DNA of 64,000 nucleotides from JAYVYM01 sp046593925 (GCA_046593925.1 JBKJQN010000079.1:1-64000); one strand, 5' to 3'. Shown: positions 25,768 through 34,770, counted from the first letter of the stretch. The notes: generated from the letters alone by a model not told the origin. Program-made: numbers and translations.

Positions 25768-27347
25768 CCAGCGTCCTCGCGCCGCCGCCCGTCGCGGCCC
25801 CGCGGCTCGACCGCGATCCGGTGCTGGCTTACGGCCGTCGCGCGCTGCCTTGGCTGCTGGTCGGGCTGCTGCTCGGGCTGGCGGCGGGCGCCGGTGTCTG
25901 GCGGCTACAGCCAGCCATCGCCAACGCCTCCACCGTGGTCGAGCTCACCCCCGTCTCCGCGCAGGTCGACCTGGGGGCGGGCGGCGTGCTCCAGCAGGTC
26001 ACCGTCGACACCGACGCACAGCTGATCACCTCCGACGAGGTGGTTGTCGCGGCGGCGAGAGCAGCAGGGCGCACGGTCGCGCAGGCACGCGCAGCGCTGA
26101 CCGTCTCAGCCGCGCAGCTGACCAGGGTGCTGACGCTCACCTACTCCGACGCCTCACCAAAGGCGGCGCAGGCCGGTGCTGAGGCGGCCGCCACCGCCTT
26201 CCTGCAGGCTCGCGAGCGGCTGATCATCACACCGGTCCGCAACTCGCTCACCAAGCTCGGCAACGTTGTCGACATCCTTCCCGGTGCCGACCCGGCCGCG
26301 GCTGCACCTGCGCCGGGGACCGCCGCCGCCGACCAGACCACGCCGGCCGGGAGGCAGCAGGCCGCCGTCGCTGCAGAGCTCGCACTGAGCGGGCCGGGCG
26401 TGGTCCTTCAGCACGCCCTCGCCCTGCCTGCCACGGACCGCGGCAGCATCGCGGTGCCGTTGGGCTCCGGCGCCGGCGTGGGCGCCTTGCTGTTGTTCGC
26501 CGTCGGGTTGCTGCGCGTACGGAGCCGGCGCCGTCACGTGGCCCCGCCGGTCGACCCAGCCTGGGTGCCGGTCGCGTCCCGTCCCGTCCCGTCGCCGGTC
26601 GTACGTCGCCGTCGCAGGCCGCTGCGTCCGCTGGCGTGCGGCCTGGCTCTCGGCCTGGTGGGTGCGGCCGCTGGTCTCGGGCTGTCGTCCGTGGTGGCCG
26701 ACGCCGGACCTACCGGCTCGTCGTCGTTCGTGGTGAGGCCGCTCGCGGGTACCGCCTTCGCGGCGCGCGGCCGGGACAACTCCGTCGATCTGCTCACGGA
26801 GGCGCAGCTGGTCGTCTCCGATGCCGTCCTGGACAAGGTTGTCGCCGATCCAGCGGTCAGCGGCGCCACAGACCTCGGGCTGCGAGGACACATCGATGCG
26901 TCCGTGCTGCCCGGATCGGAGGTGATCGTCGTCGCGGTCCGCGGTGGCGACTCCGGAAGGGTCCTCGTGCTCGCGCGGGACCTTGCCCGGGCAACACTGC
27001 AGGTCCGCCAGGACCGTGCGCTGGCTGCCCTGGTGGTGCAGCGAAACGTTCTTCAGGCCCGGATCGCCGACAGTCAGCAGGCGCTCGACCGGTCGACGGC
27101 CCCGGGCGGCCAGGCCGCACTTACACCGGTGCTCAGCCAGCGGCTGGTGTCCCTGCGCGACGACCTGCGAGCGATCCCGACCGAGGTGGACGCCGGGGGC
27201 CTGATCGATAGTTCCAGCGCTGTCCCGGTCTCGCGAGAGCTGCTGTACCTGGGGATCCCCGTCCTGGCCGGGCTGCTCGGCGCCGGCCTCGGGTTGTGGC
27301 TCGGCCGGCACCGGCGGCCCTCGGCCACCCGGACGGGTCCGCCGTGA
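25764..27347 (+). CDS. tandem Wzz-like chain-length protein (two units, four membrane segments)
   Basis: 527 residues. Unit 1: membrane segment about 29-46, an outside helical domain with LTLTYSDASPKAAQAGAEAA (the YxDxxPxxA pattern of Wzz proteins), and a returning segment about 232-251. Unit 2: after a basic cytoplasmic linker (VRRRRRPLRPLA), a segment about 288-308, an outside domain with a coiled-coil stretch (VVQRNVLQARIADSQQALDR), and a last segment near residue 500. There is no kinase domain. Ordinary Wzz proteins have one such unit, so this looks like an internal duplication or fusion. It should set chain length together with the polymerase and flippase in the same operon. Confidence 0.75.
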   Translation: MTSVLAPPPVAAPRLDRDPVLAYGRRALPWLLVGLLLGLAAGAGVWRLQPAIANASTVVELTPVSAQVDLGAGGVLQQVTVDTDAQLITSDEVVVAAARAAGRTVAQARAALTVSAAQLTRVLTLTYSDASPKAAQAGAEAAATAFLQARERLIITPVRNSLTKLGNVVDILPGADPAAAAPAPGTAAADQTTPAGRQQAAVAAELALSGPGVVLQHALALPATDRGSIAVPLGSGAGVGALLLFAVGLLRVRSRRRHVAPPVDPAWVPVASRPVPSPVVRRRRRPLRPLACGLALGLVGAAAGLGLSSVVADAGPTGSSSFVVRPLAGTAFAARGRDNSVDLLTEAQLVVSDAVLDKVVADPAVSGATDLGLRGHIDASVLPGSEVIVVAVRGGDSGRVLVLARDLARATLQVRQDRALAALVVQRNVLQARIADSQQALDRSTAPGGQAALTPVLSQRLVSLRDDLRAIPTEVDAGGLIDSSSAVPVSRELLYLGIPVLAGLLGAGLGLWLGRHRRPSATRTGPP

Positions 27348-28951
27348 CCGCGTCCGTGCAGCCCTCGTTCCGTCCGGGGGGTAGGGACCGGGCCCCCGAA
27401 AGGCGTGACGGCGAGGACCACGTCGGCCGGATGGCGCGCAATGGGGGCCGCTCCATCATCGGCGCCGGCGTATCGGCGATCGCTGGCGTGGCCCTTACCG
27501 CGATCATCACGAATGGGCTGGACCAGAGCACCGCCGGCACGGTCTTCGCGACCACGGCGCTGTTCCTGATCGCGACCTCGCTGGTCCAGCTCGGCACGGA
27601 AGTGGGGGTCGTTCGCTTCCTGCCGGCGCTGCTGGTCCGAGGCCAGACCCGTTACCTGCGGGCGGTGTTGCGGCACGCGCTGGGGCCGGTCATCGTGGCG
27701 TCGGTGGTCGTCGCCGGACTGGGCTACGTCTTTGCGCCGACGATCGCGCACATCGTCGCCGACGGCGCCGACCCCGGCCTGGTCGCGCAGCAAATCAGGG
27801 TGCTGGCGCTTTTTGTGCCCCTGACTTCCACGTACAATGTATTGCAAGCCGCGACCCGGGGGCTGCGCTCGATGGGCGCGACCGTGATCGTCGAATCTTT
27901 CGGACGCACCGTAGGGCAGCTGGCCGCAGTCGGTCTCGTTCAGCTGCTCGGCCTCAGCGCGGTCGCCGTCGTCGCCGCCTACTCCATCCCGTACGCCCTC
28001 GGCCTGATCGCCACGCTGGTCTGGCTGGTCGCCCTGCTGCGGCGCTTCGAGCGGCAGGGCGACCCCGCGTCGGGTGCCGGAACGGCCACGGACCGGGCTG
28101 ATGCCGTCCGCGGCTTCTGGGGCTTCACCGCCCCGCGTGCGGTCGGTACCACGTCACAGATGCTGCTCAAGCGCTCCGACATCGTGCTGGTCGCGGCGCT
28201 GCGCTCGCCCAAGGAGGCGGCTCTGTACGCCGCCGCCTCTCGGTTCGTGGTGATCGGGCAGCTGGGCGTCCAGGCCCTTCAGCAGGCGCTCAGCCCGCAG
28301 CTCGCCGCCCTGTTCGCGAGCAATGACCAAGACTCCGCGCGAGCCGTCTACCGTGCGACGACGGCCTGGTCGATGCTGGTGGCCTGGCCGGTCTACATGG
28401 TCTGCGCCGTGCTGGCACCTGAGCTGCTGCGGGTCTTCGGAAGGGGCTACGACGGCGTTGCGCCGGTGGCGGTCCTGCTCAGCCTCGCAATGCTCGCCTC
28501 GACGGCCTGCGGGGCGGTCGACACGGTTCTGCTGATGTCGGGGCACCCCTGGCTGAGCCTGGGGAACAACGTCCTGGCCCTGCTCCTCAACGTAGGCATG
28601 AACCTGCTGCTGGTGCCGCACTACGGGGCGCTCGGGGCCGGCATCTCGTGGACGATTGCGATCCTGGTGCGCAATCTGCTGCCCCTCATCCAGATCACGA
28701 TGAAGTACAAAATCTCGCCACTCGGTCGTGAGACCGGGCTCGTCGCAGTGTTCTCCACCGCCTGCTTCGGGGTGTTCCCGCTGGCGGTGCGGCTGCTGAC
28801 CGGGGGATCGGCACCGGTCGTCGGGGCACTTGTCATCGGCGCCGCGGCCTACACCTTTCTGATGTGGCGGCTGCGCGTCGAACTGCAGATGAGTGCCTTT
28901 CGCGGCATCCTTCGGCGCCGTGGCCGGCGGGTTGCAGCGAGCCCCGGCTAG
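27344..28951 (+). CDS. Wzx-type polysaccharide flippase (MOP superfamily)
   Basis: 535 residues with 12-14 hydrophobic segments, plan of the RfbX/MurJ-like exporters that flip undecaprenyl-linked oligosaccharides outward. The first 35 residues are polar and cytoplasmic; the first membrane segment holds SIIGAGVSAIAGVALTAIIT. Family-like features include GVVRFLPALLVRGQ, TSTYNVLQAATRGLRSMGAT and the C-terminal MNLLLVPHYGALGAGISWTI. GTG 27344 overlaps the Wzz stop; the frame is open a little further upstream inside that gene but has no ribosome site there. It is the last gene of the run of overlapping genes; 123 nt follow before the glycosidase. Confidence 0.88.
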   Translation: MTASVQPSFRPGGRDRAPERRDGEDHVGRMARNGGRSIIGAGVSAIAGVALTAIITNGLDQSTAGTVFATTALFLIATSLVQLGTEVGVVRFLPALLVRGQTRYLRAVLRHALGPVIVASVVVAGLGYVFAPTIAHIVADGADPGLVAQQIRVLALFVPLTSTYNVLQAATRGLRSMGATVIVESFGRTVGQLAAVGLVQLLGLSAVAVVAAYSIPYALGLIATLVWLVALLRRFERQGDPASGAGTATDRADAVRGFWGFTAPRAVGTTSQMLLKRSDIVLVAALRSPKEAALYAAASRFVVIGQLGVQALQQALSPQLAALFASNDQDSARAVYRATTAWSMLVAWPVYMVCAVLAPELLRVFGRGYDGVAPVAVLLSLAMLASTACGAVDTVLLMSGHPWLSLGNNVLALLLNVGMNLLLVPHYGALGAGISWTIAILVRNLLPLIQITMKYKISPLGRETGLVAVFSTACFGVFPLAVRLLTGGSAPVVGALVIGAAAYTFLMWRLRVELQMSAFRGILRRRGRRVAASPG

Positions 28952-29074
28952 TCGCCGACGACCGGAACCTCCGGGAGTCTGCCGGGGTTGACACTGCAGA
29001 GGCGTGGCCTGTACGGCCGCCGTCGCCGGGTCCCGCCCGCCCGGCATCATCTTTCCAGCGGAGGATTGCCCACC

Positions 29075-30058
29075 ATGGCCCCGACCACCTCGCGGCGCAC
29101 GGCCGCCGTTGCTGCCGGCGGAGCGCTTGTCGTGCTGGTCGCGGTTGTCGCGGTCCTCGTGACCCGCGGCGGCGGCGGCGACCCGGTCGCGCGCCCGACG
29201 ACCACGACGGGCGCGACACCATCCTCCCCTGCGACGTCGAAGCCGCCGTCCGGGACGGTCGGCACCACCCGTTTCGGGGCTGTTCCCGAGGGCCCCAAGC
29301 CTGACTACCAGGCAGCGCTGGCGCGGGCCGACCAGACCCTCGGCGAGCTGCAGGCCGTTCGGGTCTACTACGGGGGTGCACCGGAGCCGTGGCCCGGCAA
29401 GGCGCCCGGCCGCAACGTCGTCGTGTCGTTCAAGTTGCCGCCGCAAGAGGTCCTCGCCGGTACGCACGACGCTGCCATGAAGGCCTGGTTCGCCACAGCG
29501 CCGCGAGATCTGGACGTCGACTGGGTCTACCAGCACGAGCCCGAGGGCGACGTCGCCAAGAACGCCTTCACCCCGGCGGAGTTCCGTGACGCCTTCGCGC
29601 ACCTGTCGACCCTGGCCCGCGCCGCCGGCAACCCCCGGTTGCAGGCGACGCTGATCCTCCAGTCGTACACCCTCAAGCCGCAGTCCAAGCGTGACTGGAA
29701 GGAGTTCTACCCGGGCGATGCGGCCGTGGACATCTTCGGTTGGGACGTCTACAACCGACCCAGCGCGGAGGTGCCCTACACCCCGGCCGAGCAGCTCATG
29801 GACGGGCCGCGCGGGGTCTCGGAGTCGGTGGGCAAACGCTTTGCCATCGGCGAGCTCGGGAGCATCATCGCGCCCGGCGACGACGGCGGTCGGCGAGCCG
29901 ACTGGCTCCGCGGGGTCGGGGCCTACGTCAAGGCGCACAACACAGTTTTTGTGGCGTACTTCGATGTGGACTTCCTCAACGGTCCGGGCGGCGAGAACGA
30001 CTACCGTCTGCGCGACTCGGCCTCGCTGCAGGCTTGGCGTGAGATCGCGCGGGCCTGA
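29075..30058 (+). CDS. membrane-anchored GH26-like glycoside hydrolase
   Basis: 327 residues: an uncleaved-type N-terminal hydrophobic anchor (about 12-30), a Thr/Ser/Pro linker to about residue 65, then a (beta/alpha)8-type hydrolase domain. Candidate catalytic acid/base Glu155 in VYQHEPEGD and nucleophile Glu260 in FAIGELGS, spaced as in clan GH-A enzymes such as family 26. FGWDVYNRP and the C-terminal SLQAWREIARA are shared in pattern with the remnant at 18.1-18.3 kb. ATG 29075 has GGAGG at 29060-29064. It could trim the locus polysaccharide outside the cell. Family assignment is by motif only. Confidence 0.75.
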   Translation: MAPTTSRRTAAVAAGGALVVLVAVVAVLVTRGGGGDPVARPTTTTGATPSSPATSKPPSGTVGTTRFGAVPEGPKPDYQAALARADQTLGELQAVRVYYGGAPEPWPGKAPGRNVVVSFKLPPQEVLAGTHDAAMKAWFATAPRDLDVDWVYQHEPEGDVAKNAFTPAEFRDAFAHLSTLARAAGNPRLQATLILQSYTLKPQSKRDWKEFYPGDAAVDIFGWDVYNRPSAEVPYTPAEQLMDGPRGVSESVGKRFAIGELGSIIAPGDDGGRRADWLRGVGAYVKAHNTVFVAYFDVDFLNGPGGENDYRLRDSASLQAWREIARA

Positions 30059-30455
30059 ACGGTACGTCGCTCCCACCGCTGGCCCGGCGGCACCGCTGCA
30101 CCCGCCGCCCGGCTGACCCGCTGACCCGCTGACCGGCAGCGGACGAGCGAAGGGTCATCCGGCGATCGGCCTCATGGCACGTCGGTGTCGGCGAGGGTAA
30201 TCGCCGGGTCACTGCGCAGGGCCCGCCCCAGCAGCCCTCCTGGCCGAACGTCGGGCCGCATGTCCATGGCCGTCGTCCGGCTCAGCTCCGCCACGCTGCC
30301 TGACGATCCGGTGGCTGCCGGACGATCTTCGCCTCGTTGTCAGCCACACCCCACGACAGTGATGGTGCGGTGACACGGCTGAGCTCATGTCGGTTATGGC
30401 GTGATGAGCCGCGGGGAGTGGCCCGGCGAGGAGCGGCCCGGCGGGCAGGGGGCCG
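30059..30455. other. intergenic between two glycosidase genes; no gene recognised
   Basis: About 400 bases between convergent genes. No frame in it has a ribosome site and family-like sequence. It holds a small GCTGACCC tandem repeat (30112-30134) and, at its right end, the hairpin that closes the minus-strand glycosidase. Confidence 0.6.
30112..30134. repeat. short tandem repeat, 8-bp unit GCTGACCC
   Basis: Two full copies and a seven-base third copy in direct tandem. Too short and too few for a CRISPR or a clear regulatory array; probably replication slippage. Confidence 0.7.
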
Positions 30456-30491
30456 GCGACGACCCGAACCCCGCAGGGTCCGGGTCGTCGC
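30456..30491 (-). terminator. hairpin terminator of the minus-strand glycosidase
   Basis: GCGACGACCCG (30456-30466) pairs perfectly with CGGGTCGTCGC (30481-30491); the 14-base loop can itself form CCC/GGG pairs. It begins seven bases past the stop of the gene at 30498 on the minus strand. The stem also works for plus-strand transcripts. Confidence 0.7.
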
Positions 30492-30497
30492 GGGACG

Positions 30498-31514
30498 TCA
30501 GCTCAGCCGACAGGCAGTGCTGCTGTTGACACTGGCCCGGAACGCAGCGAGCTTGTCCTTCGACTCCGTGATCAGCCAGTTGTTGCCCGAATTGTTGAAG
30601 GCCAGGCTGCTGAAGTAGCTGATCGCGCCGAGCCGGTCGGTGTGGGCGACCGCCCAGGCCCAGGAGCTGTTCCACCACGCTGCGCCAGAAGGCGTTCCGA
30701 AGTCGTTGGTGGCGCCGGTCTCACCGATCCCGATCATGAGGTTGCTGTGCCCGCTGGCGTCCAGGAAGGACAGGATGCGTGGGAGCCGGTCGCCGTATGT
30801 GCCGCCAGAGCTGTTCTGGTACAGGTCTACGCCGATGAAGTGGGCACGCGAGAGCACCGCCGCTGTCAGGTAGGCCGCCCCGTCCGGTCCCTTGTTGATC
30901 GGGTTGAAGACCCATTCACCGATGATCGGGACCGACGCGACGTTCTTCAGGCCGGTCTCGCTCTTCATCACATCGTGCACCCGGCACCAGGCGGCGGCGA
31001 ACTCAGCAGGCGTCCCGATGTTGGCGTCGCACTGGGGCTCGTGGCTGAAGGTCACCACCACCGGCTTGGTGAGCTGCGCGTACGCCCGCGCGCGGGCCCG
31101 CAGGTCGGCGTCGTACCGGCCGCTGGCGACCGCCGCCCAGGCGCCACGCTGCTCCGTCGGCGGCCGGAAGGAGACCCAGGGCAGCCGGCCGGCCGCCTGG
31201 TGGGACTTGATGACGGCGATGTCGCCGCCGGAGTTCCAGGAGAAGTACTCCCTGAACATTCCGACCGGCCCGGCCGCGGCGAGCTCCTGGGTCGGGTCGC
31301 CCTGGACAGCCAGCCCGAGGTAGATCTTGCCGGGCTGATGGCCGGGCCAGCGCGGCGCCGTGGTTGCGGCCATGGCCGGCGCGCCGGTCGCCATCAGGGT
31401 GCCGGTACCTACGGCGGTGAGGCCGGCGAGCTTGAGCAGGTCGCGGCGGTCCAGGCCGCCGGTAGGTCGGGAGAGCGGTGCCGAAGCGGGCACAGCACGA
31501 GGCAGGTTCGACAA
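30498..31514 (-). CDS. Tat-exported GH26-like glycoside hydrolase
   Basis: 338 residues. The N-terminus has a twin-arginine signal (LDRRDLLKLAGLTAVGTGTL) with an Ala-x-Ala cleavage region around residue 49 (GAPAMAAT), so the folded enzyme should be exported by Tat. Candidate catalytic residues: Glu159 in VVVTFSHEPQ and Glu265 in MIGIGETGAT, the spacing expected for GH26-like clan A enzymes. Four Cys are present. The TTG start at 31514 is supported by AGAAGGA seven to eight bases upstream. It faces the intact glycosidase at 29 kb across a short convergent gap. Both may act on the exported polysaccharide; substrate unknown. Confidence 0.78.
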   Translation of the reverse strand: MSNLPRAVPASAPLSRPTGGLDRRDLLKLAGLTAVGTGTLMATGAPAMAATTAPRWPGHQPGKIYLGLAVQGDPTQELAAAGPVGMFREYFSWNSGGDIAVIKSHQAAGRLPWVSFRPPTEQRGAWAAVASGRYDADLRARARAYAQLTKPVVVTFSHEPQCDANIGTPAEFAAAWCRVHDVMKSETGLKNVASVPIIGEWVFNPINKGPDGAAYLTAAVLSRAHFIGVDLYQNSSGGTYGDRLPRILSFLDASGHSNLMIGIGETGATNDFGTPSGAAWWNSSWAWAVAHTDRLGAISYFSSLAFNNSGNNWLITESKDKLAAFRASVNSSTACRLS

Positions 31515-31851
31515 GGGTTCGTCCTTCTCCGGTGCCTACGAGGTGAGCTGTCGGATTCGGGCCGCCCTTGGCCCGGCCGCGCTGGCGCGGCTACACCCCA
31601 GGGCGCCGCAAGGCGACGCCCGCCGTACGTGGATCCCCCGTTGCCTGCCCCCGGTGTCAGGTCTCCCGCGCGGGGGCAGAACTAGGCACACCACGCAGAA
31701 CATCGCGGTCCAGGCGGACCGCGACGTCGGGGATCCTAAGGGACCGGCGACGGCATCCGGGGTGTCGGTCGCCATCTATCACCACGGGTGAGGGCCACCC
31801 AGCGTGGACGCCGCGAAGATCGCACGCAGCGTGATGCCCTGCTGGACCTCG
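31515..31851. other. intergenic upstream of the Tat glycosidase; no gene recognised
   Basis: 337 bases upstream of the minus-strand glycosidase and downstream of the DUF3048 gene. It contains a hairpin CGCGGTCC/GGACCGCG at 31704-31723 and GC-rich non-coding sequence. Promoter boxes could not be placed with confidence. Confidence 0.5.
31704..31723 (-). terminator. possible hairpin terminator after the DUF3048 gene
   Basis: Eight perfect base pairs (CGCGGTCC with GGACCGCG) around a four-base loop AGGC, about 130 nt past the stop of the DUF3048 lipoprotein on the minus strand. Distance is long for a terminator, so an operator role is also possible. Confidence 0.35.
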
Positions 31852-32883
31852 TCAGCGGGTGATCGGGGTGCCCGTCGGGACGAGCAGCACCACGGTGGTT
31901 CCGGGCGCCAGCCGGACCGGGACGCCGTCGGCGCCGACGTAGCTGTTCAGCACGGGGCGACCGGCGCGGTTCCAGGACGCGTCCAGGACCCGTTCTGCCG
32001 CCAGTACGAGCGCCGCACCCTTGCCGAGTACGACAGGGTCACCCTCCGTGGCCGTCGTGTTCGGCAGGTCCAGACGGTCATAGGTGACCTGCTGGACGAT
32101 GACGTTGGTGGCCCGAACGGGCAGCGCGCCCATGGCGCCGTTCCAGGTCCGCGAGGCGGGGTCCCAGGTCAGCCCCAGGTCCGGCTCGTTCGCGACCCGA
32201 ACCGTCACCGGTCCGGGCGCCGGCCCGGGCGCGGCGGCTTGAAAGGCGACCAGCCCGTCGACGGCCGGCTTGGTGCCCGGGGTGGCGCGGGCGGCGGCTG
32301 TCGAGCCGTACAGCTGGCCGGCAGCATCGACGGTGAAGGCCGATGGGTGCACCACCGCCGACCACTGCGGAACGTCGGCAGCGTCGGTGCGGCTCACGAA
32401 GCCCTGGGTGCCGCCGGCGTGCTCGAGGACGCCGTGCAGGACAACCATCAACTTGTTGTCGATCGGCCGGGTGTCGTCGATCGGTCCGACGCGATCGGCG
32501 TCCTGGCTTTGGAACAGCGCGACCGTGCGCTGACGCCCCGGCAGCGGAAAGGTCACGTAGATCAGGTCGGCCCGGTCCAAGCCGACCGGGCCGGGCAGTC
32601 CGCTGCCGGTGCGTACGGCGACGCCGACGATTGGCCGGGTAGCGGTGTCGACAGTGGCAGGCAGGCCCGTGAGCGGGCTCAGCAGCGCGGCCGCGGTCGG
32701 CGCAGCGGTCGTCGCGGCCGAGGGGGTCGCCGTCGGCAGCACGGCGCCGGCGGACGGTTCGGCCAGGCCGGTGGCGGCCTGTGATCCGGCGCATCCGCCG
32801 ATCAGGGCCAGGCCGACAAGAGCGAGCATCGCCGAGCCGAGCCGCCGCCTCCTCGACGCCGGCGACGCCGACGGGACGGTCAT
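31852..32883 (-). CDS. DUF3048 domain lipoprotein (YerB-like)
   Basis: 343 residues. Arg-rich N-terminus, hydrophobic core and lipobox LIGGCAG give a lipid-anchored Cys31. After an Ala/Thr linker, the DUF3048 pattern is clear: SPLTGLPATVDTATRPIVGV, then GLDRADLIYVTF, ALFQSQDADRVGPIDDTRPI, and in the C-terminal half LTWDPASRTWNG with VIVQQVTYD. The biochemical role of the family is not known; members are extracytoplasmic and often found near cell-wall genes. Its ATG overlaps by four bases the stop of the Wzz-like gene upstream in the same transcript, which ties it to the polysaccharide locus. Confidence 0.85.
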   Translation of the reverse strand: MTVPSASPASRRRRLGSAMLALVGLALIGGCAGSQAATGLAEPSAGAVLPTATPSAATTAAPTAAALLSPLTGLPATVDTATRPIVGVAVRTGSGLPGPVGLDRADLIYVTFPLPGRQRTVALFQSQDADRVGPIDDTRPIDNKLMVVLHGVLEHAGGTQGFVSRTDAADVPQWSAVVHPSAFTVDAAGQLYGSTAAARATPGTKPAVDGLVAFQAAAPGPAPGPVTVRVANEPDLGLTWDPASRTWNGAMGALPVRATNVIVQQVTYDRLDLPNTTATEGDPVVLGKGAALVLAAERVLDASWNRAGRPVLNSYVGADGVPVRLAPGTTVVLLVPTGTPITR

Positions 32884-34580
32884 GCCGGCGGGGCGCCGGG
32901 CAGCCCGGTGGTGGCGGGGGCCGTGCCGGGCTGCCCGGCTGCGGCGTGCGCTGTTCCGGCGTGTGCGCTCCAGGAGTGCTCGGTGCCGGCAGGCCCTTCC
33001 GACCCGGTGTCAGGCGCTTCGGTGGCGATCGGTGCCGCGGAGTCCGGACGACGCGGCTTGCGGACCGCCTGCTCGGGGCCCGCAGCCGAGTCGTCTGCCG
33101 AGCGGCCGGCGCGGGCCGACTTGGCGCGGCTGGCGAGGACGGCGCCGGCCACCCGGCCACCCATCTGACGTGAGCCCTCGGCGGCGTCGGACAGCTCGCG
33201 GTCGTCGGTACGCCCGCGCTCGGCGACCAGCACGACGGCGTCGGCCACCTCCGAGACCGCCTGCGCGCCCGCGGAACGACCTGTCCCGGCGGTCTCCAGG
33301 ACGACGGCCGGGCACGTGGCGAGCAGCTCCTCGAGGGCATCGGGCAGCTCGAGCGACTGGAGCAGCGTCTCGAGCGCCTGCGGGTCCCGGCCCGGCGGCA
33401 CCACCCAGACGCCTGGCAGGTCGTCGACCGGGGTGCGGACGGCAGCCATCGACGCGGTGCCCCGCAACACCTCGGACAGACCGTCCACGCCGGCCAGGGA
33501 GGGCCAGTCGGCAATCGGCGAGGCGGTCGACGCCACGACAAGGGTGGCTTCGCCGAGCGAACGGACCAGCGACTGCGTCAGGCGCAGCGCCACGGGGCCG
33601 CTGGCTCCGTGGTCACCCACGTCGCTCACCTGCAGGACGCGGGCTCCACCCTCGTGGGCACCGGTCAAGGTGTTGCGCATCCGGTCGTAGGAGACGTCGT
33701 CGACGCCCTTTGCGGGGAGCACGGCAAGCACGGTCAGGCCGGTGCGCCGGGGCAGGTCCGCGGCCGAGCGCAGCCGGTGGTCGAGCCGGTCGGCCAGAAC
33801 GGCCAGGGCGAGCCCCAGCAGGAGCCCGACGACGATCCCGGCTGCGAGGTTGAGGGCGACGACGGGCGAGCTCGGGCTGTCCGGTCGGTCGGCCGCGCTG
33901 ATGACCTGCCCCGCAATCGGCAAGGTCGCGTCCAGTGCGGACTGCCGGGCGGTCAGGGTGCTGATCGTGTTGGCGAGAATGGTGCGCTGCGCCTCGGCGT
34001 AGGTGCGGTCGGCGGAGTTGGCAGGCAGTGCGGCGATCTTGTCGGTGACGGCCTTCAGGTCTGCCTGGGCCTGGGTGAGGTCACCTTTGAGCGAGGTGTT
34101 GGCCGCATCCAGCTCTTTCTTCGCCTCGCCCGAGCGGTATCCGAGGTAGGCCTCCGCGAAGGCCCGCGCACCCGCTTGCGCCGACGCGGCAGTCGCGTCG
34201 CTGTAGGTGATCTGCAGCACCTGGCTGTTGGGTGGGATGACCGTGGACAACTGGGCGAGCAGATCGGTCGGAGAGGTCTTCGTCTTGAGCCGGTCGCGCG
34301 CTCCGGTCGCCACCTGCTCCGACGCCACCAGCGTGGCTTCGGTCTCCATATTGATGTCGGAGCGTGGGGTCGTGGTGCTGCCGCTGGACGCGCTCGCGGC
34401 GGCCGACTGGACGAGCACCGACGTCGTCGAGTCGTACGTCGTCGGCTGCGAGGCGGTGAACGCGAGCGCCGCGCCGACCCCGAGCAGCACACCCAGCACC
34501 ACGACCCACCACCGGCGACGTAGCCGCGGGCCGTAGTCGGTGGCCTGCTGGCTGCTCGCATCTGTCAACTGCTGGCTCAT
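32880..34580 (-). CDS. Wzz-type protein with degenerate tyrosine-kinase-like domain
   Basis: 566 residues. Wzz part: membrane segments about 24-42 and 242-263 bracket an outside domain with VLQITYSDATAASAQAGARA and a coiled-coil (residues 155-215). The cytoplasmic part has the layout of a bacterial tyrosine kinase (CpsD/EpsB type), but at the P-loop position it reads VSDVGDHGASGPVALRLTQS (318-337): the GKS/T lysine is gone. The second acidic Walker A' motif is also missing (TLVVASTASP), and the Walker-B-like strand reads PAVVLETAGTG. No C-terminal tyrosine cluster is present; the tail is Ala/Pro/Gly-rich. It probably acts as a structural chain-length regulator without kinase activity. Transcribed away from mfd. 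Confidence 0.82.
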   Translation of the reverse strand: MSQQLTDASSQQATDYGPRLRRRWWVVVLGVLLGVGAALAFTASQPTTYDSTTSVLVQSAAASASSGSTTTPRSDINMETEATLVASEQVATGARDRLKTKTSPTDLLAQLSTVIPPNSQVLQITYSDATAASAQAGARAFAEAYLGYRSGEAKKELDAANTSLKGDLTQAQADLKAVTDKIAALPANSADRTYAEAQRTILANTISTLTARQSALDATLPIAGQVISAADRPDSPSSPVVALNLAAGIVVGLLLGLALAVLADRLDHRLRSAADLPRRTGLTVLAVLPAKGVDDVSYDRMRNTLTGAHEGGARVLQVSDVGDHGASGPVALRLTQSLVRSLGEATLVVASTASPIADWPSLAGVDGLSEVLRGTASMAAVRTPVDDLPGVWVVPPGRDPQALETLLQSLELPDALEELLATCPAVVLETAGTGRSAGAQAVSEVADAVVLVAERGRTDDRELSDAAEGSRQMGGRVAGAVLASRAKSARAGRSADDSAAGPEQAVRKPRRPDSAAPIATEAPDTGSEGPAGTEHSWSAHAGTAHAAAGQPGTAPATTGLPGAPPA

Positions 34581-34770
34581 GCGTGTACGCCTCTCGTCTG
34601 CCGGTGGCGTCCGGCGGCCACGTCAGCATAGGTCGTGAATCCGTCCTGGCCTGGACTCTTGCCGCGAAACAGTGGCGATCACCCCGCTGGACCGCGCCGT
34701 CGGCGCACTCGGGGGAGGGCCGTTGCTCCAGACGGCCCCTCGGCGCGGGCAGATGGCCCCCTGCCGGACG

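Noticed and set aside
30112..30134. CRISPR-like or iteron array
   Set aside because: Only two full copies and one partial copy of an 8-base unit without spacers.
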